Shown: in pieces, positions 46,538-57,888 of the stretch
Layout: every line of letters starts with the position of its first letter
Position numbering within the stretch: the first letter of the stretch is position 1
Origin: Linnemannia schmuckeri
Lineage: Eukaryota > Mortierellomycota > Mortierellomycetes > Mortierellales > Mortierellaceae
Direction of reading: 5' to 3'
Length of the DNA: 64,000 bases
Assembly: GCA_029449235.1 (NCBI GenBank)
Contig: JANATG010000003.1
Location: 496,001 to 560,000, forward strand
The notes under the pieces: generated by a model
Seen by the model: only the letters and a program-made list of their open reading frames with translations
Told to the model about the DNA's origin: nothing
Database searches by the model: none
Program-made: the position numbers and the translations under genes

Positions 46538-46945
46538 TTTTTTTTGTTTTTAACGTGTTTATTTGGTCGTGGGTGTGCGTCGCATAAACAAGTGCTTGAC
46601 TACTCTACAAGCCTCCTCCAATCATTTGGCTCATAATATAAATCGAATCGCCTTCTGGATAAGACAATAATATGGGTTAGTACAAAGAGATTATACCGTC
46701 TCTGACTCGGTTCGCCCGGAGAGCCTATTTCCGCGCTGCTTGTCCGCAAAAACACGCGGCCCCGCTACGGGGGGAGTTTCATTTTCGGTCGGTCCGCTGG
46801 GGGAAACTGTCAAAAACCTCGAGGCCCAGTATCTTCGCTATAACCCCGGTTTCGCACCCGAAGGGGATTGAACCCGGGAGCACTCTCGGATACCACAGAG
46901 GGAAGCTTCGCCGCTCTCCAAGAGAGCTAAACAGGCTTACCAGCC
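46538..46945 (-). mobile_element. tRNA-derived SINE (~408 bp) with 18-bp target duplication
   Basis: TACAAGTTCGCTTTTATA flanks both sides (46520-46537 and 46946-46963). On the minus strand the 5' end has a tRNA-like head: TAGCTCTCTTGGAGAGC, forming a perfect D-arm (GCTC/GAGC) and box A, then GGGTTCAATCCC as box B. A unique body follows, and the 3' end is an A-rich tail (T-rich on +, 46538-46552). This is a textbook SINE layout. Confidence 0.82.
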
Positions 46946-47076
46946 TACAAGTTCGCTTTTATACAAAAAAGGAAAAGATCAAATGATCACATGATCTCCT
47001 TGCGAATGTTTACAGCATTGTTGCGAAGGTTCTCACTTTGCACATCGCGCGCTCCATTCATTCACACAAACTAGCG

Positions 47077-47109
47077 TTGGACATACATTGAAAAACAATG
47101 TATGTCCAA
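47077..47109. repeat. Perfect 14-bp hairpin with AAAAA loop
   Basis: TTGGACATACATTG, five A, then the exact reverse complement. It lies in AT-rich DNA of the transposon nest; no downstream T-run or gene argues for a terminator. Confidence 0.8.
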
Positions 47110-47416
47110 TGCAGAAATGGTTGGCTGTCGTTACATCGTGGAAGTTCGCTAGTATATTTTTTTGCGCTTGTCTACATCCCGAATGATTGGCTGTCATTCA
47201 ATCGTAGTTGTCTACATATGCGGAAGTCTACTTATTGAATACCCCCCAGATTCATCCCCTCTCTGCTGTGCTCTTTTCACCGCCACATTCCTGTGCGGTT
47301 GTAGATGGCACAATAAGAGCTATAGACTCAAGGATTTACCATGTTCTCGGTGTATGCATTTGCAACGGAAGGCCAAGACGTAAGGAAAGACAATGAGATG
47401 GAATGGAAACAAAAAA

Positions 47417-47526
47417 GGTGAGACGAGACCGTAAAAAAGGTGAGACGAGACCGTAAAAAAGGTGAGACGAGACCGTAAAAAAGGTAAGACGATACGGAAA
47501 AAAAGGTGAGTCGAGCCAGAAAAAAA
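47417..47526 (+). repeat. Five tandem copies of a 22-bp unit
   Basis: Units start at 47417, 47439, 47461, 47483 and 47505 (GGTGAGACGAGACCGT followed by an A-run). The first three are identical and the last two diverge. Direct tandem, no spacers, so a minisatellite. Confidence 0.9.
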
Positions 47527-47841
47527 AAGCCCGTGCTCGTTGACGTGAAACATGGCTATGACCCTCGTGGACAATAGTTGCCATGTTCTTAGTAGTTGTA
47601 AAGATAGAAGTCCAACAGGTTAGAAAGATGACAGTACAGTAAGGTGAGATATTGTAAAAGTCACTATCGCCTGACGTGAGACAAGCCAAGTACTTAACAT
47701 ATTGAAAGTGTGACAGAGGCATGAAATACGGGGACATAGTTAGAGAACGAGGGATAGAGAACAGATACAGCTTGGATATGAAGAGATAGAGTGGAGAGGA
47801 GAGGCACGCAGTGTGGAGACTCTGCGGATAGATAGAGAAGA

Positions 47842-47910
47842 GAGACATCATGGAATGACATCGTGGAGAGACATCATGGAATGACATCGTGGAGAGACAT
47901 CGTGGATAGG
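47842..47910 (+). repeat. 26-bp tandem repeat, about 2.6 copies
   Basis: The unit starting GAGACATCATGGAATGACATC occurs at 47842 and 47868, with a shortened third at 47894. Minisatellite in non-coding DNA. Confidence 0.85.
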
Positions 47911-48159
47911 AAGGATTTCTTACAGCAGCTTAAACCTCTACCTATTACCTCGCAAATGGTCCAATTCCAGTAAGCACGCCGAGCATCTAAAAGTTCAACA
48001 TGGGTAGAGATAGCTCGCGCACGGTTGATATCAGGCAGTGTTGCTATACACTGTGTTTGCACTTTGCATTCTAGTACCTACGCCTAGGCACGAGATAGCA
48101 CCACGTTATTACGCTGATTATGTCTTGCGGGTGCACCTAATTCAATGCCGACGGCATGC

Positions 48160-48610
48160 CAACCATCCGACAGAGTCATGGTTCGCAGATATTGGCTCAT
48201 GACACTTCGCCGTGACAAAACATTAGATTTGGTGGCCTCGAGTTGATGTACTGTTTGCTAAAATAGCGCGTGCCCTTACGCGCTCCATACAGGTATTACA
48301 GGTACATTTTCTGTACCGTGTTTCCATCGCCAACGCATCAGACCATTCGGCAGTGACATGCTGACCATGTGATAGAGCAACAGTTCCCAAAGATCGGTTC
48401 ATCCCCATTGGCCATTGGGTGCAATTGTAGTTAATATTTACTTGCTACTCAATTGCGTACGACCACACGCTCCATAGAGGCACACTTTCTATACCGTTTT
48501 TCAAATGGGAACGAACATGATCAATCGCCACAGACACGTTGTTTATCTTAAAGAGCAACGACTGCTGGAGATGGGCTCAGACACATTCGCCATTAGTAAA
48601 GAGTACCACT
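48160..48610 (+). repeat. Diverged tandem repeat of about 180-200 bp
   Basis: Anchor blocks such as GCTCATGACACTTCGCC (about 48195), GGTTCATCCCCATTGGCC (about 48395) and GGCTCAGACACATTCGCC (about 48572) recur in the same order with CGCTCCATA blocks between. Old duplication, no coding frame. Confidence 0.5.
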
Positions 48611-48639
48611 GCCTACGGTTACACTGCCTACAGTTGCCG

Positions 48640-48870
48640 CATGGGAAGCGATGTGCCTTCAAACAATGCATCAAACAATTTGTCAAGCATTCCTCAAGCA
48701 GTAGTCAAACATTATTAAGCCTTTGACGATGTTTGGTCAAACATAAGTCGTTAAGTCAAACGTTTGCAAACACTGTTTACCAAATATTAGCCAAACCAAA
48801 CGTTTGAATAATCAAACAATCAGCAAACAATTTTTGGCGCCAATATGTTTGACAACAATCATGTTGCTGA
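48640..48870. repeat. CAAACGTTTG-rich AT segment
   Basis: Repeated CAAAC/GTTTG words, including two CAAACGTTTG palindromes (near 48758 and 48800), and TTTGGCGCCAA. Possibly the end of an unidentified transposon; no partner end was found. Confidence 0.35.
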
Positions 48871-49140
48871 ACGTAAATCACAGCCATGTTTGAGATTTGG
48901 AAAAAGTTTGGACTTGAGACTCTCAGGCAATGCACCCTAGAGAGGGCAAAACTACTGTGCCCTGGCATGGATTGGAATTTACAAAAATACAGTGATACCA
49001 AAATTATCCATACAGTTTCACTGACGAATTTACAAGCGAATGCAAATAAGTGCGAATGCGAATAATTGCGAATACGAATCGAATAAGACCCAATGCGAGT
49101 CGAAGTTGCAAATATCGAATATTCGTGAGAAACACTGAGT

Positions 49141-49224
49141 CGTAACCAAGCCTCTTCTCTTGTAACCAAGCCTCTTCTCCTATAACCAAGCCACTTCTCT
49201 TATAACCAAGCCTCTTCTCTTATA
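49141..49224 (+). repeat. Four tandem copies of a 20-bp unit upstream of the hydrolase gene
   Basis: TAACCAAGCCTCTTCTCT repeats at a strict 20-bp period from 49141 to 49224. It ends ~45 bp before the TATATATA of the hydrolase promoter, so it could act as a regulatory array. Confidence 0.8.
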
Positions 49225-49268
49225 ACGATAACCACGCCCCATCCTTCCATCACACTTTCTGTAGCTAG

Positions 49269-49275
49269 TATATAT
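49269..49275 (+). promoter_or_regulatory. TATA box of the isochorismatase-like gene
   Basis: TATATATAGG in the 100 bp before the ATG at 49368; by position and consensus. Confidence 0.5.
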
Positions 49276-49367
49276 AGGTCCCTTCCCCCATACATTAAAC
49301 GGCATCCTTTCTTGACCCCATCACTTGTCCTTCTCATATCTCTCCATTTATACATTACATTATCAAT

Positions 49368-50084
49368 ATGCGCACCTTTCTCAAACTCGTTGTCTGTGCT
49401 GTGATGGCAATTCAATCCGTTACTGCCCGCTCTGCTCCACTCGCTGCCGGAAATGTTTCCTTCCCCAAGTACAATAGGCTCTCTATGAACGATACCGCCA
49501 TCTTGCTTATTGATCATCAAGTTGGTCTCCAAGCCCTTGTTAAAGACTTCGATACTGTCGGTTTCCAAAATAACGTCCTCGCCCTAGCAAGTATCGCCAA
49601 AGAGCTCAACCTACCTGTTGTTATCACAGCAAGTGTACCTGAAGGCCCCAATGGTCCACTGATGCCAGAAATCCTCGAGATGTTCCCCGATGTCGCTGTC
49701 GTTTCTCGTCACGGCGAAGTCAATGCCTGGGATAATCCTGAATTCCGCGCCGCTGTCAAGAAGACCGGACGCAAACAGCTGATTATGGCTGGAATCGTTA
49801 CCGATGTCTGTATTGCTTTCCCTGCTCTCTCTGCCATTGAAGAAGGTTACCAGGTCTTTGCTGCTGTAGATGCATCTGGCACATTCAACGAAGTAGTTCG
49901 CTATGCTGCTTGGGACCGTATGAGCCAAAGCGGTGTCCAATTGATGAACTGGTTCTCCATCCTTTGCGAGCTTACCCGCGACTGGCGTGTTCATGGACCA
50001 GTTATGACCGATATTATCCTCAAGCATCTCCCAGAGTACAAGAACACCATGATCACTTTCAACCAAACCCAATCCACAAATTAA
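49368..50084 (+). CDS. Secreted isochorismatase-like (YcaC-type) hydrolase
   Basis: Single exon, 238 residues. Signal peptide MRTFLKLVVCAVMAIQSVTA. The mature domain has AILLIDHQVGLQ (catalytic Asp), a middle VVITASVPEGPNGPLMPEI and MAGIVTDVCIAFPALSA with the nucleophilic Cys, then ILCELTRDWR near the C-terminus as in YcaC-like proteins. The family hydrolyses amides or similar bonds by a Cys-Asp-Lys triad; the substrate is unknown. No introns among intron-rich neighbours, together with bacterial-like family membership, suggests horizontal origin, though single-exon genes are common in this half of the window. The C-terminus ends NQTQSTN. Confidence 0.88.
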   Translation: MRTFLKLVVCAVMAIQSVTARSAPLAAGNVSFPKYNRLSMNDTAILLIDHQVGLQALVKDFDTVGFQNNVLALASIAKELNLPVVITASVPEGPNGPLMPEILEMFPDVAVVSRHGEVNAWDNPEFRAAVKKTGRKQLIMAGIVTDVCIAFPALSAIEEGYQVFAAVDASGTFNEVVRYAAWDRMSQSGVQLMNWFSILCELTRDWRVHGPVMTDIILKHLPEYKNTMITFNQTQSTN

Positions 50085-50408
50085 GTCTGCTGCCTAGCAC
50101 CCTGTTATTAAAGCGGGAGTCAGCCCATGATGTCCCGCTTCTCCACTCCCTCGGTTCTCATTCAAGTCGAAGACGAGGTTTACTTGATCAACATCCATAG
50201 TTTTACTTTCATTTAGTAGTCACTGTTTATCTCTCTATCTCTTCTCTCTTCTCTTCTTCTCTTCTCTTCTCTTCTCTTCTCTTTTCTCTTCTCTTCTCTT
50301 TTCTCTATAATATAATCTCTTCTCTTCTCTCTATCTCTCTTTCTTATATCTCTCTTGTCTCTTCTCTCTTCAACTGCAGCCTTTGCAGGATACAAACGAG
50401 TTAAAGCC
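50085..50408. other. Microsatellite-rich gap before the Helitron
   Basis: The 3' UTR of the hydrolase gene and a ~130-bp CTCTT/CTCTTT microsatellite (50228-50370). The Helitron 5' end may lie here, but no unambiguous TC terminus was found. Confidence 0.5.
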
Positions 50409-51191
50409 ATGAATTCAACAAGGTCGCAGTCCACCAAGTCCGTCAGGTTTTCTCCTCTTACCACCACCAGGCATACGGCCGCCACTAAACATACTGTTAC
50501 CAGTACCTCCTCTCCTTCCTCGCTTCTCATCGATAGCGCTATAACCACACCCAATGCAATCGCTTCTTCTTCCTCCTCTTCCTCTATTAGCAGGTGCAGC
50601 AGATGCCGTGGAAACGATCACCAAAGGTCAACAAGTCGTCGCTGTCCATTCTTTAAAGGGAAGCAAACGACAAGTGCAAGGATCATCTATTTCCAAAAGC
50701 ATGCTTCCAACAACTCTGACTACCTCGAAACCATCTTTGACACCGTTTTGGACGAGAGTATTCTCGCCGCACTTGCTGATGTTGTTCAGGATCAGGATCT
50801 AAACACGACAAATCAGTCTACTTTGGTGGAGGATATCGTTCGGGATCAGGATCTAAACACCACAAGTCAGTCTACTTTGGTGGGGGATGAGGACAGCGAG
50901 GATGAGCCGCTCATAAGGCGGCCGCGAGTCTGGAAAAATATTACCAATCCTGAACCAACTCTTGCAAGCCTATTGGAAGGCAAAGCCAGGGCCGACCAGG
51001 AAAGGCCTTTGACACAAACTATTCCAACAACAGCATCGCAAAGCCCGTCTTCAATTTATTCACGTACAATGTTGGACGAGTGGACCCCTCCGATACATTC
51101 CACTACCAGGTTGAGCACTACTTCTGGATCTATGGTAGCTGTATGTCTCAATTGCTCATCCAAACTCGCACTTACAGCAGTCTTAAAGTAG
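50409..51191 (+). pseudogene. Helitron-associated N-terminal zinc-knuckle frame
   Basis: 260 residues, Ser/Thr-rich, with CSRCRGNDHQRSTSRRC, a CxxCxxxxHxxxxxxxC knuckle like those at the start of Helitron proteins. It contains a duplicated RDQDLNTTSQSTLV block. A second knuckle, CGRLGHHRTTHADC, follows near 51413-51455. Probably the N-terminal part of the Rep-helicase or its own duplicate; it could also be a captured frame. Confidence 0.5.
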
Positions 51192-51345
51192 CTAAAAAAT
51201 ACAGCTTGATACAATCTTTTTTTTTTTTTCAACATACTCTTTCATTTTTTTTCAGTACTCTTCAATTCCCTTCAATACGCTCTCAAACCTTCCAACCCTA
51301 ACACACTTATGCTTTCCCTGCTGTCAACCCCAAACGCTAATGATA

Positions 51346-54300
51346 TAGGGACCTATTACCACTGTTCCAGCCTTTCCTCCTTCTCATGCTTTAAAGCGTA
51401 ATGCTTGCGGACGACTTGGTCATCATCGTACGACTCATGCGGATTGCTTTTTGAACCCGCAGCGCCTGCCCTCCATGATCCCTTCCGCCCTTATTGCCCC
51501 TACTGCTCCTGCTGCTCCTGCCATTCCTGCTGCTCCTGCTATTCCTACTGCTTCTGTTGATCAACGCGTTTTTGGAATTGGGAAGGCTGCTGTTAAGGAG
51601 CGGGATGACACAGAGTACAGGACCCTGGAACGGATGAACGTGGGCTGCCCTTATTATGGTGCTTTGCATTAGATGGAGGTAATCACTTTAGTTATGATAT
51701 TAGTTATGATATCAGCTACAATTATTCTACATCTTTCCTTCCTTATGTTGATACTGATGATATTGATTCAACTATTCCTTTTGAAAACGCAGGAGCGTGT
51801 TGGACGCGCAGTCGCCAATCCACGCTTTTCCAGGTGTTGCTTGCATGGGAAAGTCAAAATGCCGGCTATTGAAGCTCCTCCAGTCGAATTGCAAGATCTG
51901 TTCAGGGGCGATACTCCTCTCTCCAGTTTCTTGCAAACACACGAACTTTCAACAACGCCTTTGCTTTTGCATCCTTTGGTACTAATACAAAGTACCGTGA
52001 CATGCGGCGACCGCCTGGCAGAGGTCCAAATACCTTTCAAGTCAAGGGCCAGCTTTACCATAAAATCGGCGGCATCCTCCCACCTAACGCTAAACAACCC
52101 CAGTTTGCCCAGATTTATTTTCACGACTCGGACCAGGACGCGGAAGTCGATCGACGCTTGGATTTCATCTACGGACAAAGAAACCAGGCTCTTCGAAACG
52201 GTCGGGATGGTGCGTAAGCACGAGACAAGGACAGAAAAATTATCCCCATCCTTCAGCGCCTCATGTACAGGTATAATCCGCACGCCAAAAGGTTCAAGAC
52301 CATCGGAGACCATATTCGAGCAGATGATGCACCAGTTCTGGGCTTAAAGATCGTTTGTCAGAGAGCAGGTGATGCGAGACGCTACAATCGACCTATCGCC
52401 GATGAAGTCGCCGCCATCCTTCCTGGTGATACCACCGAAGCACCTGGGAATCGAGATATAATTAACCAACTTCGCAACAACAGTCTTCATCAGGTCTCTG
52501 CACTCCACCAGTCATACTTTCCTCTCTGTTACCCGCTGTTGTTTCCGCGAGGGGAGGATGGATATCACCTAGGACTCACTCGAAACAACCCTCAACCTCC
52601 GGAAAATCTCTTACAACATGTCCTAGATCCACAGTTTGCTTACCAACATCCAGTTCCACCTCATGATTCGCAGTCACTATTGGATCAATCCAACGCTAAC
52701 GAAATGGACCTTAACGACAACGACAACGACAATGATAACGATGATATTGAGTATGATCTCGAGGAGCAGATTGACCAGGGCTATAATGACAATAATGTCG
52801 ACAAGCACCTTGACGACGTTGATCCGCAAACCGTAATGGATCTCGACAATGAAGATGATGATGAGCATGATGAAAGTGAAGATGACGAGGAGCAAGCCCA
52901 AGGCAACAACCATCGCAGGATCACCATGATAGATTTCTTTGCTTATCGGCTGCAATACCGCATTGGTGATAGCAGCGAGTACATGTTCCGTTCAAGACGC
53001 CTCTTACAGCAATTGATGGTCGACATGTTTTGCACCATGGACATAAATCGCCTCAACTATCTAAAGCATAATCAGGAAAACCTTCGTATTGAGCTCTATT
53101 CGGGTAATCAAGGGAGCCATCGTTGAGATGTTGAAGGTGTCTTGATGGTCATTCTCAGAATTCTAAATTTTTTTTTTTTTTTTTTTGGCATGATGTCTCC
53201 ACAGGCTTACAGGATGCGGTTAATGCTGGGGATGTCGACGCTGCTGCCGCTGAAGACGGGCTGTCTTACCTTCAAGCTATGTCAGCGGACCCCGATACAT
53301 GCAGCAATTGTACCAAGATGCAATGGCCATTGTCCATGCCTTCGAATCGACACCGGATTATTTCGTTACGTTTACCTGTAACCCCAAGTGGCCTGAAATC
53401 ACGTCTGAACTTTTCCCAAACCAGACAGCAGCTGACCGTCCGGACCTAACGACCCGCGTTTTTCACATTAAGCTGAAGGAACTTCTGCATGACCTGTTGA
53501 AAAACCAAGTCCTTGGGAAGGTCGTCGGCATGATTTATGTCATTGAATTCCAGAAGCGTGGCCTCCCCCACGCACACATTCTGCTCATCATGAGCCCCAA
53601 GCACAATCCTGGAATGCCTGCGGACTATGACAAGTACATTTCTGCCGAGACGACCCTGCAACTCACCCGGCCGCCTATGAGACTGTCACAAAATTCATGA
53701 TCCATGGCCCATGTGGACCGGTGAATAGGACCTCTCCATGCATGGAGAACGGTGTGTGTACCAAAGGCTATCCCAAGCCCTTCCTCGCACACACTACAAA
53801 CGGACCAAATGGATATCCGCAGTACCGGCGCCGCATGGATGGAAGGACTGTCTCGATCGATGGCCAGGGAGATTTCAAGATTGACAATCGTTGGGTCATT
53901 CCGCATAACCCCTATCTGGCCGCAAAGTACGGCGCTCATATCAATGTCGAGAGCTGCACCTCTTCCACCGCGATCAAGTATCTGTACAAGTACGTCTATA
54001 AGGGCCATGATCGAGCCACTGTTGTGGTTCAACAGCCGGCACAAGACGGAGCTCAGGCCGTCGGTGATCTGCCTGTGCAGAAGTTAATGAGATCATTGAC
54101 TTCATCGACGGTCGCTATGTCTCTGCCTCCGAGTCTTCTTGGCGCATATTCGGATTTCGCCTGCACAGTGTCTATCCATCTGTCACCAGGCTGCATTTGC
54201 AACTCCCCGGCCAGTTCATGCACGCCTTCCACTCGAACGAACCCATCGCTGATGTCCTAGAGAGAGCCGCAATGGAGCGCAGTACGCTGACTGCATTCTT

Positions 54301-56424
54301 CGACTATAACCGCCACCATCCTGACGAGCCCCCATCAAAGTACCACAACTTTCCTAAAACCCACGTCTACCTCAAGAGGGAAAAGAGATGGAAGCTCAGA
54401 CAGAGAGGATGTACAGTCGGCCGACTCTTTTTTGTGCATCCTACCGCGGGAGAGCTGTATTATTTGCGATTGCTACTGCTCTCGATACCAAGTCCTAAAT
54501 CGTTTGAGGACCTGAGAACAGTCGTACACGAAGTCCACCCCACGTTCAAGGCCGCCTACAACGCCCTTGGCTTGTTAGAAGACGATCGCGAATGAGAGAC
54601 CTGTCTTCGAGATGCCGCTGTTAGTCAAACGGGATACCAACTCCGCTCCCTCTTTGCCAAGATCCTTGCCTTTTGCAACCCGACGGATCCTGCTCGATTA
54701 TGGACCACCTTTCGCGATAAACTGTCTGATGGTCTCCATCCAAGGGACCGTGACGCTACCAGTCTTGAGCAACGAAAAAAAATTTCAGACCAGCGCGCAA
54801 ATGCTGCCTTGATCCACATACAAGTTCTCCTGAGAAACCTCGGCAAGACTCTTGACGACTATGAAGGCATGCCCGAACCCGTCAAACTCGAGCAGCATGG
54901 TCCCAACGCAAATTCATTTATTGCAGATGAGTTGAATTACCCTTTGCCTAGCGCAGAGGAGTTCGCCATGATGAAACAGTCACTCAACGCGGATCAGAGG
55001 AAGTCTACGACCAAATCAAGCACTCCTATGAGCCGAGCACTCCCGGGGCATACTTCATCGATGGTCCCGCAGGTACAGGGAAGACCTTCCTCTATTCCCT
55101 TATCCTGTCCATGGTTCGGTCGAATCGCAATATCGCACTTGCAGTCGCTGGATCTGGAATCGCCGCATTGCTCCTACAGGGCGGAAGAACTGTCCACTCC
55201 CGCTTCAAGGTTCCTGTCCCTACCCATGAGGATAGTGTCTGCTCGGTCTACCACAGAACACCAATTGCTGATCTTCTCATCCAAGCCAAGATCGTTGTCT
55301 GGGACGAAGCTCCTATGACACACCGGCATACCTTTGAGGCTGTAGTTCGCACTCTCAAAGACCTGATGAAGACTGTAGACCCTGAGAACGAACACTGTCC
55401 CTTTGGAGGAAAGCTCATGGTCTTTGGCGGTGACTATAGACAGACTCCTCCAGTCATCAAGCAAGGACGCAGAGAGGAAATTGTTGAAGCCTGCCTTAAG
55501 CGATCTCTACTCTGGCAACACATCCAACATCTCCACCTCTCCGTCCACATGCGCCTCCTCAGGAATGCTGATGCCCCTGATATTGAGGAACAGACTCAGT
55601 TTGTAAACTGGCTTCTTCAAGTCGGAGAAGGAACTGTTCACGGCCCGTCTTCAGACAATGGAATCTCCCACCATCACACTTCCTCCTCAAATGGTGATGT
55701 CAGCCAATGCCACCATTGACGATCTCATTGCCAAGATCTACCCTGCTCTCCAGCACAATGTTGGCAATGCCCAGTATCTCAATCAGCGCGCAGTGCTCTG
55801 CCCAATAAACGACGATGTTAATGAAGTCAACATCCACATCATGTCAGCCATAGAAAGTGATCAAGGGAGTTTCTCTTGCAGGACTCCACCCTTGATAAAG
55901 AGGACGATAGAGTGGACGCTCTGTTTCCCGTCGAGTTTCTAAACAGCCTCAAGTCATCTTCGCTCCCTTCTCACTGTCTGAGATTGATGGTGGGTTGTCC
56001 TGTCATACTCCTTCGAAACCTCATGCCACAGGAAGGACTTTGCAACGGTACGCGACTCATATGTACGTCACTCTCCCGGTACGTCTTGGGAGCCACTATC
56101 ATTACAGGGACACATGCCGGCAATCAAGTATTCCTTCCTCGCATCCCAGTCTGTCCTTCTGACCTTGATATGCCATTCAAGTTCCGACGACTTCAGTTTC
56201 CTATCCGGCCTGCCTTTGCGATGACTATCAATAAGCTCCATGGTCAGACTTTAGAGACTGTTGGTATCTATCTCAAGAAGCCGGTGTTCGCCCATGGTCA
56301 ACTGTACGTTGCCCTATCTCGAGTGACGAACAAGAACAATGTGCATATGTTGGTTGAGAGGGAGGATGCCAAGGCACCATATGGTTGTACAACAAACGTT
56401 GTTTACCCAGAGATTCTTGCCTGA
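51346..56424 (+). pseudogene. Helitron Rep-helicase, broken by several frameshifts
   Basis: The second zinc knuckle and CCLHGKVKMPAIEAPP lead into an N-terminal region (about 51830-53126, with an Asp/Asn-rich insert). The Rep domain has PDYFVTFTCNPKWPE, EFQKRGLPHAHIL (HUH) and YLYKYVYKGHDRA (Tyr motif). The helicase has GPAGTGKTFLYS (Walker A, about 55065), VVWDEAPMTHRH (Walker B), VFGGDYRQTPPV and INKLHGQTLETVGIYL near the end. Frames change near 51935-51965, 52210, 53255, 53680, 54080, 55015 and 55640, and a TGA interrupts at 54593-54595. A 100-bp GT-AG segment with a T run (53104-53202) may be an intron. Confidence 0.85.
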
Positions 56425-56621
56425 GTGTCTGTCTGTACCACAAAAAATAGAAAAGAAAAGACAGAAAACTAATAAAAACACCTCCAACGAAAGAAGAGGG
56501 AGAGAAATGGAGGAAATTACAACACAATAAACATTGTAATATCAACCACTACCACCATTTTTTTTTAATACTTCGAACTTGCTCCACACCTCTGCGAGCG
56601 AAGCCGTGGGCATTATTCTAG

Positions 56622-57793
56622 TCAGTTGTACAGCCACCTTGCACGCTTACCGTTGCTAGTTATCGACTAGCCACTATTGGATATGAGTCTATTGACTGGT
56701 TGACATGAACCGCTCCTTGGCCAAGAACTCCAGGGTCAATTGATCCTGGGAAGAAGAATGGGTACCTCGCAGGTCAATTTGATCAAAAATGGACTCGGCG
56801 AACGACAATGTCGACCTTTGTAAAAGACAGATCATGGACATCCATGGGTTTGAAAACATATGCTGAAAAATTGGCCAAAACGGCACGAGGATGTGAGGTG
56901 GTCAATTCGATGGTATTTCGACGCGAGTGTGCCAATTACTCAAAACAGAGAGGGAGGGGGGAGTAAACTCACCAATTCGAATAACACACACGGCTGAGTG
57001 CAAAAACATATATTTGGGCCTGCCCACAGGCGAGTGTAGCATGCCGGCTACAGATCATGGCACTCGAGTGTGCGAAAAAGGGGAAACACAACCTTACACA
57101 CCCCGTATACATATCTTTTTTTTATCGACACATCCCGTGCACACTCTTTTACACGGGTCGTGCCATCTTTATTTTACGAGGGGTGTACAAATTTCCGAGC
57201 TGTTTTTTTAGCGCTCAGAAATCCAAGACACAACAATATTTTTTTTTGACCGCACTGGCCCTTCTTTCGCGCTAGGGTGATATGGTGCTAGATGAACGAC
57301 AACACCACCAGTTTTTTTTAAAAAAAACGCCATCTCAGAGGAGACTATTCCTTACAACTGACGCGTTAACAACGGGTACGCGTTGTTTCCTTTTCGTTGC
57401 ATTATTTTAGCTCTGACTGTGATTTAAGTCTACCAAGTCAATCTTACGCGCAATTAACGTTATCTACAAAGGAAAGGAACAGCATCCAATAAAGGCTGAT
57501 TACGGAAACAAAAACAGACACCCTACTCCCTTGAAAATAATTATATTTTTTGCCTTGAATTCCTGGTGGACCTGTGGTTAATAATTGCCTTCAATTGGAC
57601 CCAACAAGAGTAGCGTGTTTCTTTATGCCTGAAAATAACTTCGCCCAATTAACTTGCCTTGTGTTGAACCCAACGTGCCGATCCTTTTTTCTATGTCCTT
57701 TTTGTCAAAGAAAGAGAGGATTGGTTTTCGCCTTTTTTTAAACCTCTTCTGGTACGCGATCCGAGTATGGCTAATGGCTTGATCTAGAGAAAG
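56622..57793. other. Intergenic, no gene seen
   Basis: AT-rich sequence with T/A runs (57310-57328). It separates the Helitron from the second Cys-rich cluster. No coding frame with recognisable content. Confidence 0.5.
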
Positions 57794-57800
57794 TATAAAA
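57794..57800 (+). promoter_or_regulatory. TATA box of Cys-rich family gene 4
   Basis: TATAAAA 95 bp before the ATG, followed by CCAT and a CT-rich leader as in the other members. Confidence 0.6.
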
Positions 57801-57888
57801 AACCATATACTTACCTTTCCATTTCTATCTTCCTTTTTCCCCTCTTTTCATCATCACACTCACGTTCTCCACACCATCACACATCAAT

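Larger units (their letters stand above)
45780..47242. repeat. Possible outer element with 16-bp inverted ends, host of two nested insertions
   Basis: GTATTCAATAAGTAGA (45780-45795) recurs inverted as TCTACTTATTGAATAC (47227-47242). Removing the MITE and SINE inside, each with one target duplication, leaves about 320 bp, a normal MITE size. No clear target duplication flanks it, so this is tentative. Confidence 0.4.
50409..56621 (+). mobile_element. Decayed autonomous Helitron
   Basis: Contains Helitron zinc fingers, a Rep/HUH endonuclease domain and a PIF1-like helicase in order on one strand. A plausible 3' terminus is CTAG at 56618-56621 followed by T, preceded by a GC-rich imperfect hairpin; rolling-circle elements end in CTRR and make no target duplication. 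The 5' end is not defined; the start given is the first associated reading frame. Confidence 0.75.

Noticed and set aside
45681..46587. Two frames starting MGTKFSHFTSPPV on opposite strands as a duplicated gene
   Set aside because: Both are the same sequence read from the two arms of the MITE inverted repeats. The frames run out of the arms immediately and have no domain.
46862..46945. A genuine tRNA gene on the minus strand
   Set aside because: D-arm and box B are good, but the T and acceptor stems do not pair, and the sequence is the 5' end of a unit with an A-rich tail and an 18-bp target duplication, i.e. a SINE.
47417..47526. CRISPR-like array
   Set aside because: The repeats are directly adjacent with no unique spacers, and the genome is eukaryotic. 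It is a minisatellite.
50228..50370. Helitron 5' TC terminus within the CT microsatellite
   Set aside because: Many TC candidates exist in the microsatellite and none can be chosen without another copy for comparison.
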